Assembly (NCBI RefSeq): GCF_014207445.1
Contig: NZ_JACHEM010000002.1
Location: 248,001-312,000, forward strand
DNA length: 64,000 nt
Direction of reading: 5' to 3'
Origin: Streptomyces candidus
Lineage (GTDB): Bacteria; Actinomycetota; Actinomycetes; Streptomycetales; Streptomycetaceae
Each line of letters starts with the position of its first letter. The first letter of the stretch is position 1. Positions 18,999 through 27,904 of this stretch are shown piece after piece. The notes under the pieces are model-generated. The model had not been told where the DNA came from. It did not search any database and saw nothing but the letters and a program-made list of their open reading frames with translations. Made by a program: the position numbers and the translations under genes.

Positions 18999-19051
18999 GG
19001 ATCAGGAGCGGGGCCGGGCAAGCAGGCGCGGCCCCGCCGGGAGCGGCCGGG

Positions 19052-20134
19052 TCAGGAGCGGGGCGGGGTCTCGCCGTCCGTGGTCCGGGGGTCCGCGGTC
19101 CGCGGTTCCGCAGTTCCGGGGGCCGAATCGGCGGGGCGGTCCTGCCGGGGAAGGCCGGGGGCGGCCGGGTAGGAGGGAAAGGCCGAAGCGGTACGGGTCC
19201 GCTTCGCGGGCAGGCGCGGGGCGACGACCTTGCGCCACAGCAGGTAGAGAAGACCGAGGGTCACCGCGAAGGGCGCCACCGCCCCCACCACCATCGAGAT
19301 CCACCGCACCGTCGTCACGAACGCCTCCCAGCCGCCGCCCAGTGCGTCGACGAAGCCCGGTTCGTCGTCCTTCTCCGGCGGAGCGGGCTTCTTCTTCGGT
19401 GGGACCTCGGAGAGTACGAGCGTGATGGTCGCCATGCCCGTACGGTCCTTCAGCGAGGCCTGTTGGGCGATCAGTGACTCCAACGTGGCCTGCCGGCTGG
19501 AGAGTTCGGCCTCCATCGCGACCACGTCGCTGAGCTTCGTCGCCCGGTCCATGAACTCCTGGACCCGCGCCACGCTCACCCGCTGCGACTTGATCCTGCT
19601 GTCGATGTCCACCACCTCGTCGGTGACGTCCTTGGCCTCCGCCTTACGGGCCAGCAGCTTGCCGCCGCTGTTCTCCAGAAAGGTCAGCGTCTCGGAGTAC
19701 TTGTCCTGCGGCACGCGCAGCGAGACGCGGGAGTAGACGTAGCCGGACGCGTCCCGTTCGGTGGACTCGTTGCCGACGAAACCGCCGGCCGCCTCCGTGG
19801 CCGTCCGGGCCCTGGCCAGCGACTCGGTCACGCGGGACACCTGGAGGTGGAGCTCGGCGGTGCGGATCACGTGGAGGGGCGCGGCGGCCTTGGGCGCCCG
19901 CGCGACGCCGGGCGCACCGGGCGCGTTCGGCTTCCCCGCACCGGGGTTCGCCCGGTCGCCCGCCCCCACTCCCGGCTTCTGCGGCGCGGGCGCAGCCGCT
20001 TCCTTCCTGGCGCTGTCACCGCTCTCGGTGTTCCCGCCCGCCGCGCACCCGCCGACGGCGAGCGTGGCCGCGACCACCGCCGCACCCGCGCGGTACATCC
20101 GCCGCCGTCCCGCCGTACGCACTGCTGCCTGCAT
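19052..20134 (-). CDS. DUF4349 lipoprotein
   Basis: A 360-residue surface lipoprotein. It has a signal with lipobox VGGC (Cys30), a Gly/Ala/Pro linker to about 85, then the DUF4349 body with a charged, coiled-coil-prone stretch (KSQRVSVARVQEFMDRATK). A transmembrane segment, VGAVAPFAVTLGLLYLLW, lies near 295, followed by a basic patch and a Pro/Thr-rich tail. The ATG at 20134 is preceded by GGGGGA. Function unknown; the lipid anchor plus C-terminal membrane helix would tether both ends to the membrane. Divergent from cgoX. Confidence 0.8.
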   Translation of the reverse strand: MQAAVRTAGRRRMYRAGAAVVAATLAVGGCAAGGNTESGDSARKEAAAPAPQKPGVGAGDRANPGAGKPNAPGAPGVARAPKAAAPLHVIRTAELHLQVSRVTESLARARTATEAAGGFVGNESTERDASGYVYSRVSLRVPQDKYSETLTFLENSGGKLLARKAEAKDVTDEVVDIDSRIKSQRVSVARVQEFMDRATKLSDVVAMEAELSSRQATLESLIAQQASLKDRTGMATITLVLSEVPPKKKPAPPEKDDEPGFVDALGGGWEAFVTTVRWISMVVGAVAPFAVTLGLLYLLWRKVVAPRLPAKRTRTASAFPSYPAAPGLPRQDRPADSAPGTAEPRTADPRTTDGETPPRS

Positions 20135-20282
20135 TCCGGTCCCCCGAACGTAGTGATCCGTGTTGCCGGTTCGACGTACCGGGGAGGGGCGCGGGTTGCC
20201 CTTTTCCGGTTCCGAAGCGGCTCCGAACGGGTCACGGACGGGACTCGGCGGAACAGGGCGGAACGTTTGAGACAGTGGAGGC

Positions 20283-21737
20283 ATGAACGGTACGGACACA
20301 GGGACCCGCAGCGCGCCGCACGTCGTCGTCGTCGGCGGCGGGATCTCCGGCCTCGCCGCCGCCCACCGGCTGCTCGCCCGCGGCACGCGGGTGACCGTCC
20401 TGGAGGCGACGGAACGGCTCGGCGGCAAGCTGCTCGCCGGACGGATCGCGGGCGCCCCCGTCGACTTGGGCGCCGAGTCGATGCTGGCGCGGCGGCCCGA
20501 AGCCGTGGACCTCGCCCGCGCGGTCGGGCTGGGCGACCGCCTCCAGCCGCCGTCCACCGCCACCGCGTCCCTCTGGAACCGGGGCGTGCTGACCCCGATG
20601 CCCAAGGGCCACGTGATGGGGGTCCCGGGCGACCCCTCCGTGCTGAGCGGCGTGCTCTCCGCCGAGGGCCTCGCCCGCATCGAGCAGGACCGGACGCTGC
20701 CGCGCACCGAGGTCGGCGACGACATGGCGATCGGGGAGTACGTCGCCGCGCGCCTCGGCCGTGAGGTCGTGGACCGGCTGGTGGAGCCGCTGCTGGGCGG
20801 GGTGTACGCGGGCGACGTGTACCGCACGTCGCTGCGGGCCGCCGTGCCGACCCTGTACGACGCGGCCGCCTCGTACGACTCACTGCTCGACGGCGTGCGC
20901 GAACTGCAGCGCCGCGCCGGCGCCCAGCAGCGGACGGGGCCCGTCTTCATGGGCATCGACGGCGGGATCGGCACCCTGCCGGACGCCGTCGCGGACGCGG
21001 TACGGGCCCAGGGCGGGCGGATCCGCACCGGGACGCCCGTGCGGGGCCTGGCCCGGCGCGAGGGCCGGTGGTTCGTCCGTACCGACGCGGCGACGTACGA
21101 GGCGGACGGCGTCGTCCTCGCCGCCCCCGCCGGACCCGCCTCCCGGCTCCTGGTCGGCGAGTCGCCGTCGGCGGCCGCCGAACTGGCCGGTGTCGAGTAC
21201 GCGTCGATGGCGCTGGTGACGATGGCCTTCGCCGGTGCGGACGTGGCAGACGTGCTGCCGCGGGGATCGGGCTTCCTCGTGCCGCCGGTCGACGGGCACA
21301 CCATCAAGGCGTCGACGTTCTCCTCCCGCAAGTGGGGCTGGGTGAACGAGCACGCCCCGGACCTGTTCGTACTGCGCACCTCCGTCGGGCGGTACGGCGA
21401 GGAGGAGCACCTGCACCGGGACGACGCCGACCTGGTGGACGTGTCGCTGCGCGACCTGGGGGCCGCGACCGGACTCGCCGCCCGGCCCGTGGAGACGCGG
21501 GTGACCCGCTGGACCGGCGGGCTGCCGCAGTACCCCGTCGGCCACCTCGACCGGGTCGCCCGGATCCGCGAGGCCGTCGCGAAGCTGCCCGGACTGCGGG
21601 TCTGCGGAGCCGCGTACGACGGCGTCGGCATCCCCGCCTGCGTCGGCAGCGGATGGCGCGCGGCGGCGGAGATCACCGAAGAGATCTTGGCCACGCCCAC
21701 CCTGGTGGAGGGCACGGCGGAAGGCACGGGACAATAG
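20283..21737 (+). CDS. cgoX: Coproporphyrinogen III oxidase (protoporphyrinogen oxidase family)
   Basis: A 484-residue FAD enzyme. [21 protein letters not shown] (14-34) is the FAD-binding Rossmann motif, followed by [24 protein letters not shown] is typical of HemY/HemG proteins. In actinobacteria this enzyme oxidises coproporphyrinogen III to coproporphyrin III, and chdC directly downstream supports that assignment over classical PPOX. The ATG lies 6 nt after GACAGT, which itself overlaps a GGAGG, so leaderless and led initiation are both possible. The 3' end carries the chdC promoter. Confidence 0.92.
   Translation: MNGTDTGTRSAPHVVVVGGGISGLAAAHRLLARGTRVTVLEATERLGGKLLAGRIAGAPVDLGAESMLARRPEAVDLARAVGLGDRLQPPSTATASLWNRGVLTPMPKGHVMGVPGDPSVLSGVLSAEGLARIEQDRTLPRTEVGDDMAIGEYVAARLGREVVDRLVEPLLGGVYAGDVYRTSLRAAVPTLYDAAASYDSLLDGVRELQRRAGAQQRTGPVFMGIDGGIGTLPDAVADAVRAQGGRIRTGTPVRGLARREGRWFVRTDAATYEADGVVLAAPAGPASRLLVGESPSAAAELAGVEYASMALVTMAFAGADVADVLPRGSGFLVPPVDGHTIKASTFSSRKWGWVNEHAPDLFVLRTSVGRYGEEEHLHRDDADLVDVSLRDLGAATGLAARPVETRVTRWTGGLPQYPVGHLDRVARIREAVAKLPGLRVCGAAYDGVGIPACVGSGWRAAAEITEEILATPTLVEGTAEGTGQ
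21730..21735 (+). promoter_or_regulatory. -10 element for leaderless chdC, inside the end of cgoX
   Basis: GACAAT spans the last cgoX codons and stop and lies exactly 6 nt before the chdC ATG at 21742, with no Shine-Dalgarno before that ATG. chdC may therefore have its own transcript besides read-through from cgoX. Confidence 0.5.
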
Positions 21738-21741
21738 CCAC

Positions 21742-22503
21742 ATGACTGCTCAGGAGAACGCCGCGAACGAGGGCGCCGCCACCGGGGGCGCCGCCGCCGT
21801 CGGCAAGGCCCCGAACGCGGGCAAGAAGGCCAAGGACCTCAACGAGGTCATCCGCTACACCCTGTGGTCCGTCTTCAAGCTGCGCGACGTGCTGCCCGAG
21901 GACCGCGACGGCTGGGCCGACGAGGTCCAGGCGCTCTTCGACAAGCTCGCCGCCGAGGACGTCACCGTGCGCGGCACGTACGACGTCTCCGGGCTGCGCG
22001 CGGACGCCGACGTCATGATCTGGTGGCACGCCGAGACCGCGGACGAGCTCCAGAGCGCGTACAACCTCTTCCGCCGCACCAGGCTGGGCCGCGCTCTTGA
22101 GCCGGTGTGGTCGAACATGGCGCTGCACCGCCCCGCCGAGTTCAACAAGTCGCACATCCCGGCCTTCCTGGCCGACGAGAACCCCCGCGACTACGTCTCG
22201 GTCTACCCCTTCGTGCGGTCCTACGACTGGTACCTGCTGCCCGACGAGGACCGTCGCCGCATGCTCGCCGACCACGGCAAGATGGCGCGCGGCTACCCCG
22301 ACGTGCGCGCCAACACGGTCGCCTCGTTCTCGCTCGGCGACTACGAGTGGCTGCTGGCCTTCGAGGCCGACGAGCTGTACCGCATCGTCGACCTGATGCG
22401 CCACCTGCGCGCCTCCGAGGCCCGTATGCACGTCCGCGAGGAGGTGCCCTTCTACACCGGGCGACGCAGGAGCGTCGCCGACCTGGTGGCGGGACTCGCG
22501 TAA
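21742..22503 (+). CDS. chdC: Coproheme decarboxylase (HemQ)
   Basis: A 253-residue chlorite-dismutase-fold protein that converts coproheme to haem b by peroxide-dependent decarboxylation of two propionates. [14 protein letters not shown] contains the conserved reactive-tyrosine segment and [12 protein letters not shown] the proximal histidine region. A low-complexity Ala/Gly N-terminus (about 30 residues) precedes the domain. It lies 4 bp after cgoX, and together with hemE it marks the coproporphyrin-dependent haem pathway of Gram-positive bacteria. Ferrochelatase is not in this window. Confidence 0.94.
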   Translation: MTAQENAANEGAATGGAAAVGKAPNAGKKAKDLNEVIRYTLWSVFKLRDVLPEDRDGWADEVQALFDKLAAEDVTVRGTYDVSGLRADADVMIWWHAETADELQSAYNLFRRTRLGRALEPVWSNMALHRPAEFNKSHIPAFLADENPRDYVSVYPFVRSYDWYLLPDEDRRRMLADHGKMARGYPDVRANTVASFSLGDYEWLLAFEADELYRIVDLMRHLRASEARMHVREEVPFYTGRRRSVADLVAGLA

Positions 22504-22535
22504 CGTCCTCGCGAAGCACATGACTTGGTGACGGA

Positions 22536-22565
22536 CCGGACGACTATGGGTGCGTAGTCGGCCGG
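22536..22565. terminator. Hairpin between convergent chdC and TAP peptidase genes
   Basis: CCGGACGACTA (22536-22546) and TAGTCGGCCGG (22555-22565) pair with one mismatch around an 8-nt loop. Placed between two convergent genes it could serve both. Confidence 0.55.
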
Positions 22566-22587
22566 GCCGTCACCCCAGCCCGGAAGA

Positions 22588-24258
22588 TCAGACGACGGCC
22601 GGAATCCCCGAGGGGAGGGCCCGCTCGTCCAGCGACACCGGGTTCGGCTCCCGGTGCGGCGCGCACACAGCGCGCCGCACCGGTGTTTCACCGGTCAGCA
22701 GGTACGTGTCCAGGTGCTTGTTGACGCAGGCGTTGGACCCGCCGCCGATGCCGTGGGTGCCGGCGTCCTTCTCGGTGACCAGGGCGGCGCCCGGCAGCCG
22801 CTTCTGGAGTTCCAGCGCTCCCTTGTACGGGGTCGCCGCGTCGCGTTCCGCGGCCAGGATCAGCGTCGGGGGCAGCGCGCCCTCCGCGGTCCGCACGTCC
22901 ACCGGCTGCTGCCGGGGCGTGGACCAGTACGCGCACGGCAGATTCATCCACGCGTTGTCCCACGTCTCGAACGGGGCGCGTTCCGCGAGCTGTGTGTTGT
23001 CGCGGTCCCAGGTCGCGAAGTGGGTGGGCCAGGGGGCGTCGTTGCACTCGACGGCCGTGTAGACGGCATTGCCGTTCTCGTCGTCCCGGGCGGTCTCGGG
23101 GCGGGGCGAGGCCTGGTCGATCAGCGGCTGCGGGTTGCCCTTCAGGTACTCGGACAGGGCGGTGGCGCGCATCGGCCACACGTCGTCGTAGTAGCCCGCC
23201 TGGAGGAACGTCGAGTGGAGCTGGCCGGGGCCGACCACCTTGCCGGCCGGCTTGTGGGCCAGCTCGGCGCGCACCCGGGCGTAACTGTGCTGGACCGCGC
23301 GGGGGGTGGCGCCGAGCCCGTACACCTTGTGGTGCTTGGCGACCCAGGTGCGGAAGTCCGCCCAGCGCTGCTCGAACGCGGCGGACTGGTCGAGGTTGTT
23401 GCGGTACCAGATTTGCTCCGGGTCGGGGTTTACCGCCGAGTCGAAGACCATGCGGCGCACGTGCGAGGGGTAGAGCGTCGCGTAGAGCGCGCCGAAGTAG
23501 GTGCCGTACGAGGCGCCCATGAAGTTGAGCTTCGGCTCACCGAGGGCGGCGCGCAGCACTTCGAGGTCACGGGCGTTGTTGAGCGAGTGGTAGTGCCGCA
23601 GCGCGTCACCGGCCTTGCGGGCGCAGCCCCGCGCGTACGTCTTCGCGCGGGCGATCCGTTCCTTCTTGTACGACTCGGAGGGGTGCACCGGCGACTGGGT
23701 GGGTGCCTGGGCGAAGTCCTTGGGGTGCACACAGCTCAGCGGGGCGCTGCGGGCGACTCCGCGTGGGGAGTAGCCGACCAGGTCGTACGCCCCCGCGATC
23801 TTCTTCCACTCGGGCAGCCCGGCGGCCAGGGGGAAGTACATGCTGGACGCGCCGGGGCCGCCCGGGTTGTAGACGAGGGCGCCTTGGCGGGGGACGGGCC
23901 TGGTGGTCGTCCCGCCCTTCCCGTTCTTCGTGCCCGGCACGGTCTCCTTGCCCCTGGCCCTGAGGCGGCTGACGGTCAGTTCGATCTGCTTGCCGTGCGG
24001 CTTCGCGTAGTCGAGGGGGACCTTGACCGTGCCGCACCGGACGGAGTCGGGGAGGGACTCGGAGGCCGGGCAGCGGCCGAATGCGATGCCCGAGGCCAGG
24101 GCGCGCTCGGCGGCGAGCGCGGTGCCGTGCGCCTCGGGGGACGCGGGCGGGCCGACGGGTGCTGGGGCGGCGGCGCCGCCCGCCGGGGCCGCGGTGAGGG
24201 CGGTCAGGACCAGGGAGCCCAGAGTGGTGGCGGCTCCGTACAGCGCTAGTGCTCTCAT
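22588..24258 (-). CDS. Secreted alpha/beta-hydrolase, tripeptidyl aminopeptidase (TAP) type
   Basis: A 556-residue exported hydrolase. The N-terminal signal (ATTLGSLVLTALTAAPAGGAAA) is followed by YNPGGPGASS (oxyanion region), the nucleophile elbow MGASYGTYFG, an acidic residue in LAAERDAATP and histidine in KDAGTHGIGG. The C-terminal TAP-like domain (CAYW...) is characteristic of Streptomyces SlpD/E and tripeptidyl aminopeptidases, which remove tripeptides from secreted proteins. The ATG at 24258 gives a proper signal peptide. An AT-rich segment upstream holds TTTACA and GATTAT elements 17 bp apart on the minus strand. Confidence 0.87.
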   Translation of the reverse strand: MRALALYGAATTLGSLVLTALTAAPAGGAAAPAPVGPPASPEAHGTALAAERALASGIAFGRCPASESLPDSVRCGTVKVPLDYAKPHGKQIELTVSRLRARGKETVPGTKNGKGGTTTRPVPRQGALVYNPGGPGASSMYFPLAAGLPEWKKIAGAYDLVGYSPRGVARSAPLSCVHPKDFAQAPTQSPVHPSESYKKERIARAKTYARGCARKAGDALRHYHSLNNARDLEVLRAALGEPKLNFMGASYGTYFGALYATLYPSHVRRMVFDSAVNPDPEQIWYRNNLDQSAAFEQRWADFRTWVAKHHKVYGLGATPRAVQHSYARVRAELAHKPAGKVVGPGQLHSTFLQAGYYDDVWPMRATALSEYLKGNPQPLIDQASPRPETARDDENGNAVYTAVECNDAPWPTHFATWDRDNTQLAERAPFETWDNAWMNLPCAYWSTPRQQPVDVRTAEGALPPTLILAAERDAATPYKGALELQKRLPGAALVTEKDAGTHGIGGGSNACVNKHLDTYLLTGETPVRRAVCAPHREPNPVSLDERALPSGIPAVV

Positions 24259-24412
24259 CGCGATCCCTTGTTCCGACCATGGTGGACAAAAGGGATAATC
24301 AGTAAAGTAGTTGACGATGTAAAGCACCCGGGTGCGGTGTCGGACTCATTGATCCGAACGAATGACACGCTGCTGTGTCGGTCCCGTGCGCAGCCGCGGC
24401 CCGAGTCCACGC

Positions 24413-25984
24413 TCATGCGCGAGTCGCCGTTTGCGGGGGCACGGCGCGGCCCGTCGTCCCGGCCCCGCCGGGCAGGGGGCGGACGCGGGCCGACGCCGAG
24501 CGCAGGAACCGGGTGACGCGGGACGGCGGGCGGGCCGCGACCCGGTCCTGCCACCAGTGGGTGAGGGCGCGCCTGGCGGCCGGGTCGAGGGTGCCGTGCA
24601 CAAGGGTGTGCTCGGCGAAGTCCAGGGCGTCACGGCGGTAACCGGCGCTCATGGGGCGGGTCCTGGCGTACGCGGAGAAGGCAGGGCGGAACCCGGACCC
24701 GGGGCGGGACCCGAGGATCTCCGGCAGCTCCGGGGCGACCTTGGCGACGATGTCGGCGCGCTTGGCGGTGAGGGCGCGCGACTGGACGCGCAGCCGCGGG
24801 CCGTCGAAACCCTCGGGGACGGGGGCGCCGGTGAGGAGGGCGCTCAGCAGGGCCGCCTGAGCGAGGGCGACGCGCTGGCGGGCGGGGTCCGGTGCGGCGG
24901 CGGCAACCGGCGCGCCGGGGTTCGGGACGGGCAGGGGGCGGCCGGCGGGCACGGGAACGCCGGGGCTCGCGAAGGGTACGGATCGGTCGGCGGGCGTGGA
25001 CGTACCGGGGTCCAGGAGGGGTGCGCGGTGGCCGACGGGCGTGGGCGCTTCGGGGTTCGCGGCGCGTGCGAGGCTGTCGGTGGGCGCCGGGGTTCGTGGC
25101 AGGGGGCGGACGGGCCCGGTACCGACTGTGGCGAGCCCCGGTGCGGCCGGAGCGAGCCGGACGGTGTCGCGGATCAGGTCCAGTTCGGCGGCCAGGGCGG
25201 CCGGGGCCGGGAAGTCCTCGTCGCGTTCCAGCAGGACGCCCGGCGGGGCGACGCGGGAGCGCAGTTCCGCGAGGACGTCCAGGACGGGACGGGTCACCGG
25301 GTGCGCGTGCGTGTCGTGCCAGACGCCGTCGCGTTCGACGCCGCCCGCCACGTGGACGTACGCGATGGCCTCGACCGGCAGCTCGTCCAGGGCCTTCGCC
25401 GGGTCCTCGCCCCGGTTGACGTGGTTCGTGTGGAGGTTGGCCACGTCGACGAGCAGGCCAACGCCGGTGCGGTCGACGAGTTCGGCGAGGAACTGGCCCT
25501 CGGTGAGCTGCTCGCCGGGCCAGGAGATCAGGGCGGCGATGTTCTCCAGCGCGAGCGGGACGGGGAGCTGGTCCTGCGCGATGCGGACGTTCTCGCACAG
25601 GACGCGCAGGGCGTCCCAGGTCCGCGGGACCGGCAGCAGATGGCCGGCCTCCAGGACCGGGGAGGCCGTCCGGTGACCGCCCGCCCGGACGAAGGCGACG
25701 TGCTCGGTGACCAGCGGGGCGCCGAGGGCCTCCGCGCGGGCGGCCAGATCGGCGAGCCGGCCCGCGTCCGGGCGGTCGGCGCCGCCGATGCCCAGCGAGA
25801 CGCCGTGCGGGATCACCTTCGTACCCCTGGCGCGGAGGCGGAAGAGGGAGTCGGGGAGGTGGCCGGGGCAGATGTTCTCCGCGACCACCTCCACCCAGTC
25901 GATGCCGGGCAGGGCCTCGATCGTGCCGGCGATCTCCGGGCGCCAACCGATGCCGATGCCCAGAGGTACTGCTCCGTGTGCCAT
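24413..25984 (-). CDS. DUF692 (MbnB/TglH-like) multinuclear iron enzyme fused to a C-terminal domain
   Basis: A 523-residue fusion. Residues 1-280 form a DUF692 TIM barrel with likely iron ligands H60 (VIPHG), E94/H95 (TEHVAF), E147/N148 (LENI), D180, N183, H185 and H188 ([10 protein letters not shown]), H211, H223-H228 (HDTHAH) and E253. Known relatives (MbnB, TglH, BufB-type) oxidise peptide cysteines. Residues about 310-369 are a linker of four 15-residue repeats, and about 370-490 an alpha-helical domain I associate with the S. coelicolor SCO6045 family. MbnB-type enzymes usually need a separate partner; here it may be fused. The ATG at 25984 has GGGGGA 5 nt upstream. No peptide substrate is certain. 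Confidence 0.82.
   Translation of the reverse strand: MAHGAVPLGIGIGWRPEIAGTIEALPGIDWVEVVAENICPGHLPDSLFRLRARGTKVIPHGVSLGIGGADRPDAGRLADLAARAEALGAPLVTEHVAFVRAGGHRTASPVLEAGHLLPVPRTWDALRVLCENVRIAQDQLPVPLALENIAALISWPGEQLTEGQFLAELVDRTGVGLLVDVANLHTNHVNRGEDPAKALDELPVEAIAYVHVAGGVERDGVWHDTHAHPVTRPVLDVLAELRSRVAPPGVLLERDEDFPAPAALAAELDLIRDTVRLAPAAPGLATVGTGPVRPLPRTPAPTDSLARAANPEAPTPVGHRAPLLDPGTSTPADRSVPFASPGVPVPAGRPLPVPNPGAPVAAAAPDPARQRVALAQAALLSALLTGAPVPEGFDGPRLRVQSRALTAKRADIVAKVAPELPEILGSRPGSGFRPAFSAYARTRPMSAGYRRDALDFAEHTLVHGTLDPAARRALTHWWQDRVAARPPSRVTRFLRSASARVRPLPGGAGTTGRAVPPQTATRA
24878..25057 (-). repeat. Tandem 45-bp repeats encoding the DUF692 linker
   Basis: Four consecutive 15-residue units start at residues 310, 325, 340 and 355: [45 protein letters not shown] and a partial NPGAPVAAA unit. 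The shared pattern is [NDS]-P-G/E-x3-P-x2-R-x2-P. The repeats are diverged at nucleotide level. Confidence 0.7.
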
Positions 25985-26093
25985 GACGTCCCCCGTCGTC
26001 CGATCCGTGTCGTTCGCAGGGGTGATGGCCCCGGCGGGCGCCGGCGAACCCACCCGGGGGGAGGTTCAGAGCTTGATTTGAGGTTCCCGGCCC

Positions 26094-26876
26094 TCACCTC
26101 ACGGCCGGGCTGCCGATCTCGCCGACCGGCGGTGCGGAGGGCAGCGAGGTGAAGCTCCGGGTGCCGGTGGGGGCCGCGGGGACGGGGGCCGGGAGCGGAG
26201 CGCCGGGAACCGGCGGGGGCGGGCCGACGGGGCTGGCGGTCGCGCCGTCCGCCGCCTCGTTGGCGAGCGCGTCGAAGTCGACCAGGCCGGTGCCCTCCAG
26301 CATGGTGATGTGGTCGAGGACGGTCTGGTTCGAGGCGTCCGCGAGCTGGCGGATCAGGGCGTTGCGGGTGCTGTGGCGGACCTGCGCGATGACGCCGAAG
26401 ACCTTCCCGTGCGCACGGCGGAGCAGGTTCGCGAAGAGGCGTTCGTAGGTGGGTCCGGTCGCGGCCGTCAGCTCCCGCAGCCAGCCCTGCTGCTCCTCGG
26501 TCGGCTGGTTGGGCAGTTCCACGCCGAGCCGGGACGCCACGGAGCGGGCCCGCGCGTCGAGGTCCGTATGGCCGACGACGAGATGGTCACCGGCCGCCTT
26601 GACCGACTGGCTCGGCGCCCGCTCGATGGCCTGCTGCCCGGCCGGCAGCTCCCACAGCCCCGCGAGCCGCACCTTGACCAGCAGGTCCCGGTCGGCGGCC
26701 GACAGCGGACCCCACTTGGTGCCGACCGTGGAGGCGGCCAGGTTCGCCTGGCCGGTGCCCGAGCGGTCGGCGTACGACCAGAGGGGAAACGCGAGCGCCG
26801 CGAGGGTGGCGAGCAGGGCGGTGACGATGAGGGCGGTGCCGTTGACGCGGCGTAACAGACCGTGGGTGGAGGGCAA
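26094..26876 (-). CDS. DUF4142 family exported/membrane-anchored protein with a TTA codon
   Basis: A 260-residue protein with one N-terminal hydrophobic segment (ALIVTALLATLAALAFPL), a helical DUF4142 body with ferritin-like character (about 45-190) and a Pro-rich tail. It contains no cysteine. The best start is TTG at 26876, with GGGAG 5 nt upstream and an in-frame stop shortly before; no ATG or GTG lies between it and the membrane segment. Codon 8 is TTA (26853-26855), the only in-frame TTA I noticed in the window, so expression may depend on the developmental tRNA bldA. The DUF692 gene follows 109 bp downstream. Confidence 0.72.
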   Translation of the reverse strand: MPSTHGLLRRVNGTALIVTALLATLAALAFPLWSYADRSGTGQANLAASTVGTKWGPLSAADRDLLVKVRLAGLWELPAGQQAIERAPSQSVKAAGDHLVVGHTDLDARARSVASRLGVELPNQPTEEQQGWLRELTAATGPTYERLFANLLRRAHGKVFGVIAQVRHSTRNALIRQLADASNQTVLDHITMLEGTGLVDFDALANEAADGATASPVGPPPPVPGAPLPAPVPAAPTGTRSFTSLPSAPPVGEIGSPAVR

Positions 26877-26877
26877 G

Positions 26878-27042
26878 GTGACTCCCAGGGCGCTGAGCGT
26901 GCTGCCTTACGTGGCGCTTCGCGTGGTGGGCTGCGAGACGTACGGGTGCGGCGACAGGTGCGGGTACTGCGGTACGACGTCGAATCAACCGCCAAGCTCC
27001 TTGATCCTTCAGGAACTTGACGGCATTCACGGGTACGTGTGA
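26878..27042 (+). CDS. Possible short Cys-rich peptide (uncertain)
   Basis: A 54-residue frame starting at GTG, 4 nt after GGAGGG (26868-26873). The middle reads GCETYGCGDRCGYCG, four cysteines in 12 residues, and third positions are mostly G/C for the first 40 codons. It is divergent from and directly abuts the DUF4142-DUF692 operon, whose enzyme family modifies cysteines in peptides. Against it: any promoter would lie inside the DUF4142 gene, and this gap must also hold the DUF4142 promoter. I do not recognise the sequence. Confidence 0.25.
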   Translation: MTPRALSVLPYVALRVVGCETYGCGDRCGYCGTTSNQPPSSLILQELDGIHGYV

Positions 27043-27091
27043 GGCACGCGACGCGTTCAGCCGTGCCGAAAGGGCCCGGGAATCCGATGGC

Positions 27092-27820
27092 TCAGAGGGG
27101 ACGGGTGAGGCGACGCAGTGCCGGGTGATCGGCGACCACCGTGCAGGAGCCCGGCGCGATCTCCGTGAAGCCCGCGTCACGGACGACCGGCAGCCCGGAC
27201 GTGGTCAGCTCGCGCCACCGGGCCGCCGGAGCTGTCCGTACGGACAGGGGGAAACCGGCCTCCCGCCACGCGTCCCGGTCCTCCTCCGAGAGGTCCCACC
27301 AGGCGAGCTGCGCGCCGTGCCCGGCCTGCGCCATCGCCTTGCCCGCCGACATGTCCAGGCCGGGGCTCATCCACAGCACGGGCCCGGACGGGTCGGGTGC
27401 GCCGGGCTCCTGGGGGTCGTCCAGCTCCGTCCCCGACACCTGGAGCTTCGCCAGTTCCTTGGGCCAGCCGTCGAGCGGGACGGGCGGGAAGACCCGTACC
27501 TCCGCAGCGTTCGGCGCATCCGGGCGGCAGGTCACCGTGATCCCCGGCAGGCCCGACGCCTTGCGCCACTCCGCGCCGCGTGCCCGCCGCACCACCTTGC
27601 GGATCCGGGCGTCCTGCCAGTCCCGCACCGCCTGCGCCCATTCGCCCTCGCCCTGCGCCCGCGCGTCGGACAGCATCACCAGCACGGCGCGCGCCGCCGT
27701 CTCCAGTGCGTCGGTACGGGCCGGCGGGTCGGCCTTCTCGATGCGTACGACCAGCGGCAGTACGTACTGGGGCGCGGCGTCGCGCAGATCGGCGGGGGCG
27801 GGGCTGTCCTGGCTGCTCAT
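27092..27820 (-). CDS. Peptidyl-tRNA hydrolase 2 (PTH2)-like protein
   Basis: A 242-residue protein whose C-terminal half matches the PTH2 fold; MSAGKAMAQAGHGAQLAW (157-174, H168) corresponds to the active-site helix of archaeal/eukaryotic PTH2. The N-terminal half (about 1-145) is a second alpha/beta domain found in actinobacterial members. The family cleaves peptidyl-tRNA esters, but bacteria normally rely on the unrelated Pth, so its role here is unclear. The ATG at 27820 lies 7 nt after CAGACT with no Shine-Dalgarno. Divergent from the AIM24 gene. Confidence 0.72.
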   Translation of the reverse strand: MSSQDSPAPADLRDAAPQYVLPLVVRIEKADPPARTDALETAARAVLVMLSDARAQGEGEWAQAVRDWQDARIRKVVRRARGAEWRKASGLPGITVTCRPDAPNAAEVRVFPPVPLDGWPKELAKLQVSGTELDDPQEPGAPDPSGPVLWMSPGLDMSAGKAMAQAGHGAQLAWWDLSEEDRDAWREAGFPLSVRTAPAARWRELTTSGLPVVRDAGFTEIAPGSCTVVADHPALRRLTRPL

Positions 27821-27904
27821 CCGGCCAAGTCTGCCAGGGTCGGGACGCGAACCCGCCCGGGAACTCCTTGTCGGACCGATCCCCGGCACGCCAGGATGTC
27901 CCGC

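Noticed and set aside
19052..21727. A minus-strand frame extending the DUF4349 protein through cgoX
   Set aside because: The lipoprotein signal starting at 20134 defines the real N-terminus; the rest is antisense to cgoX.
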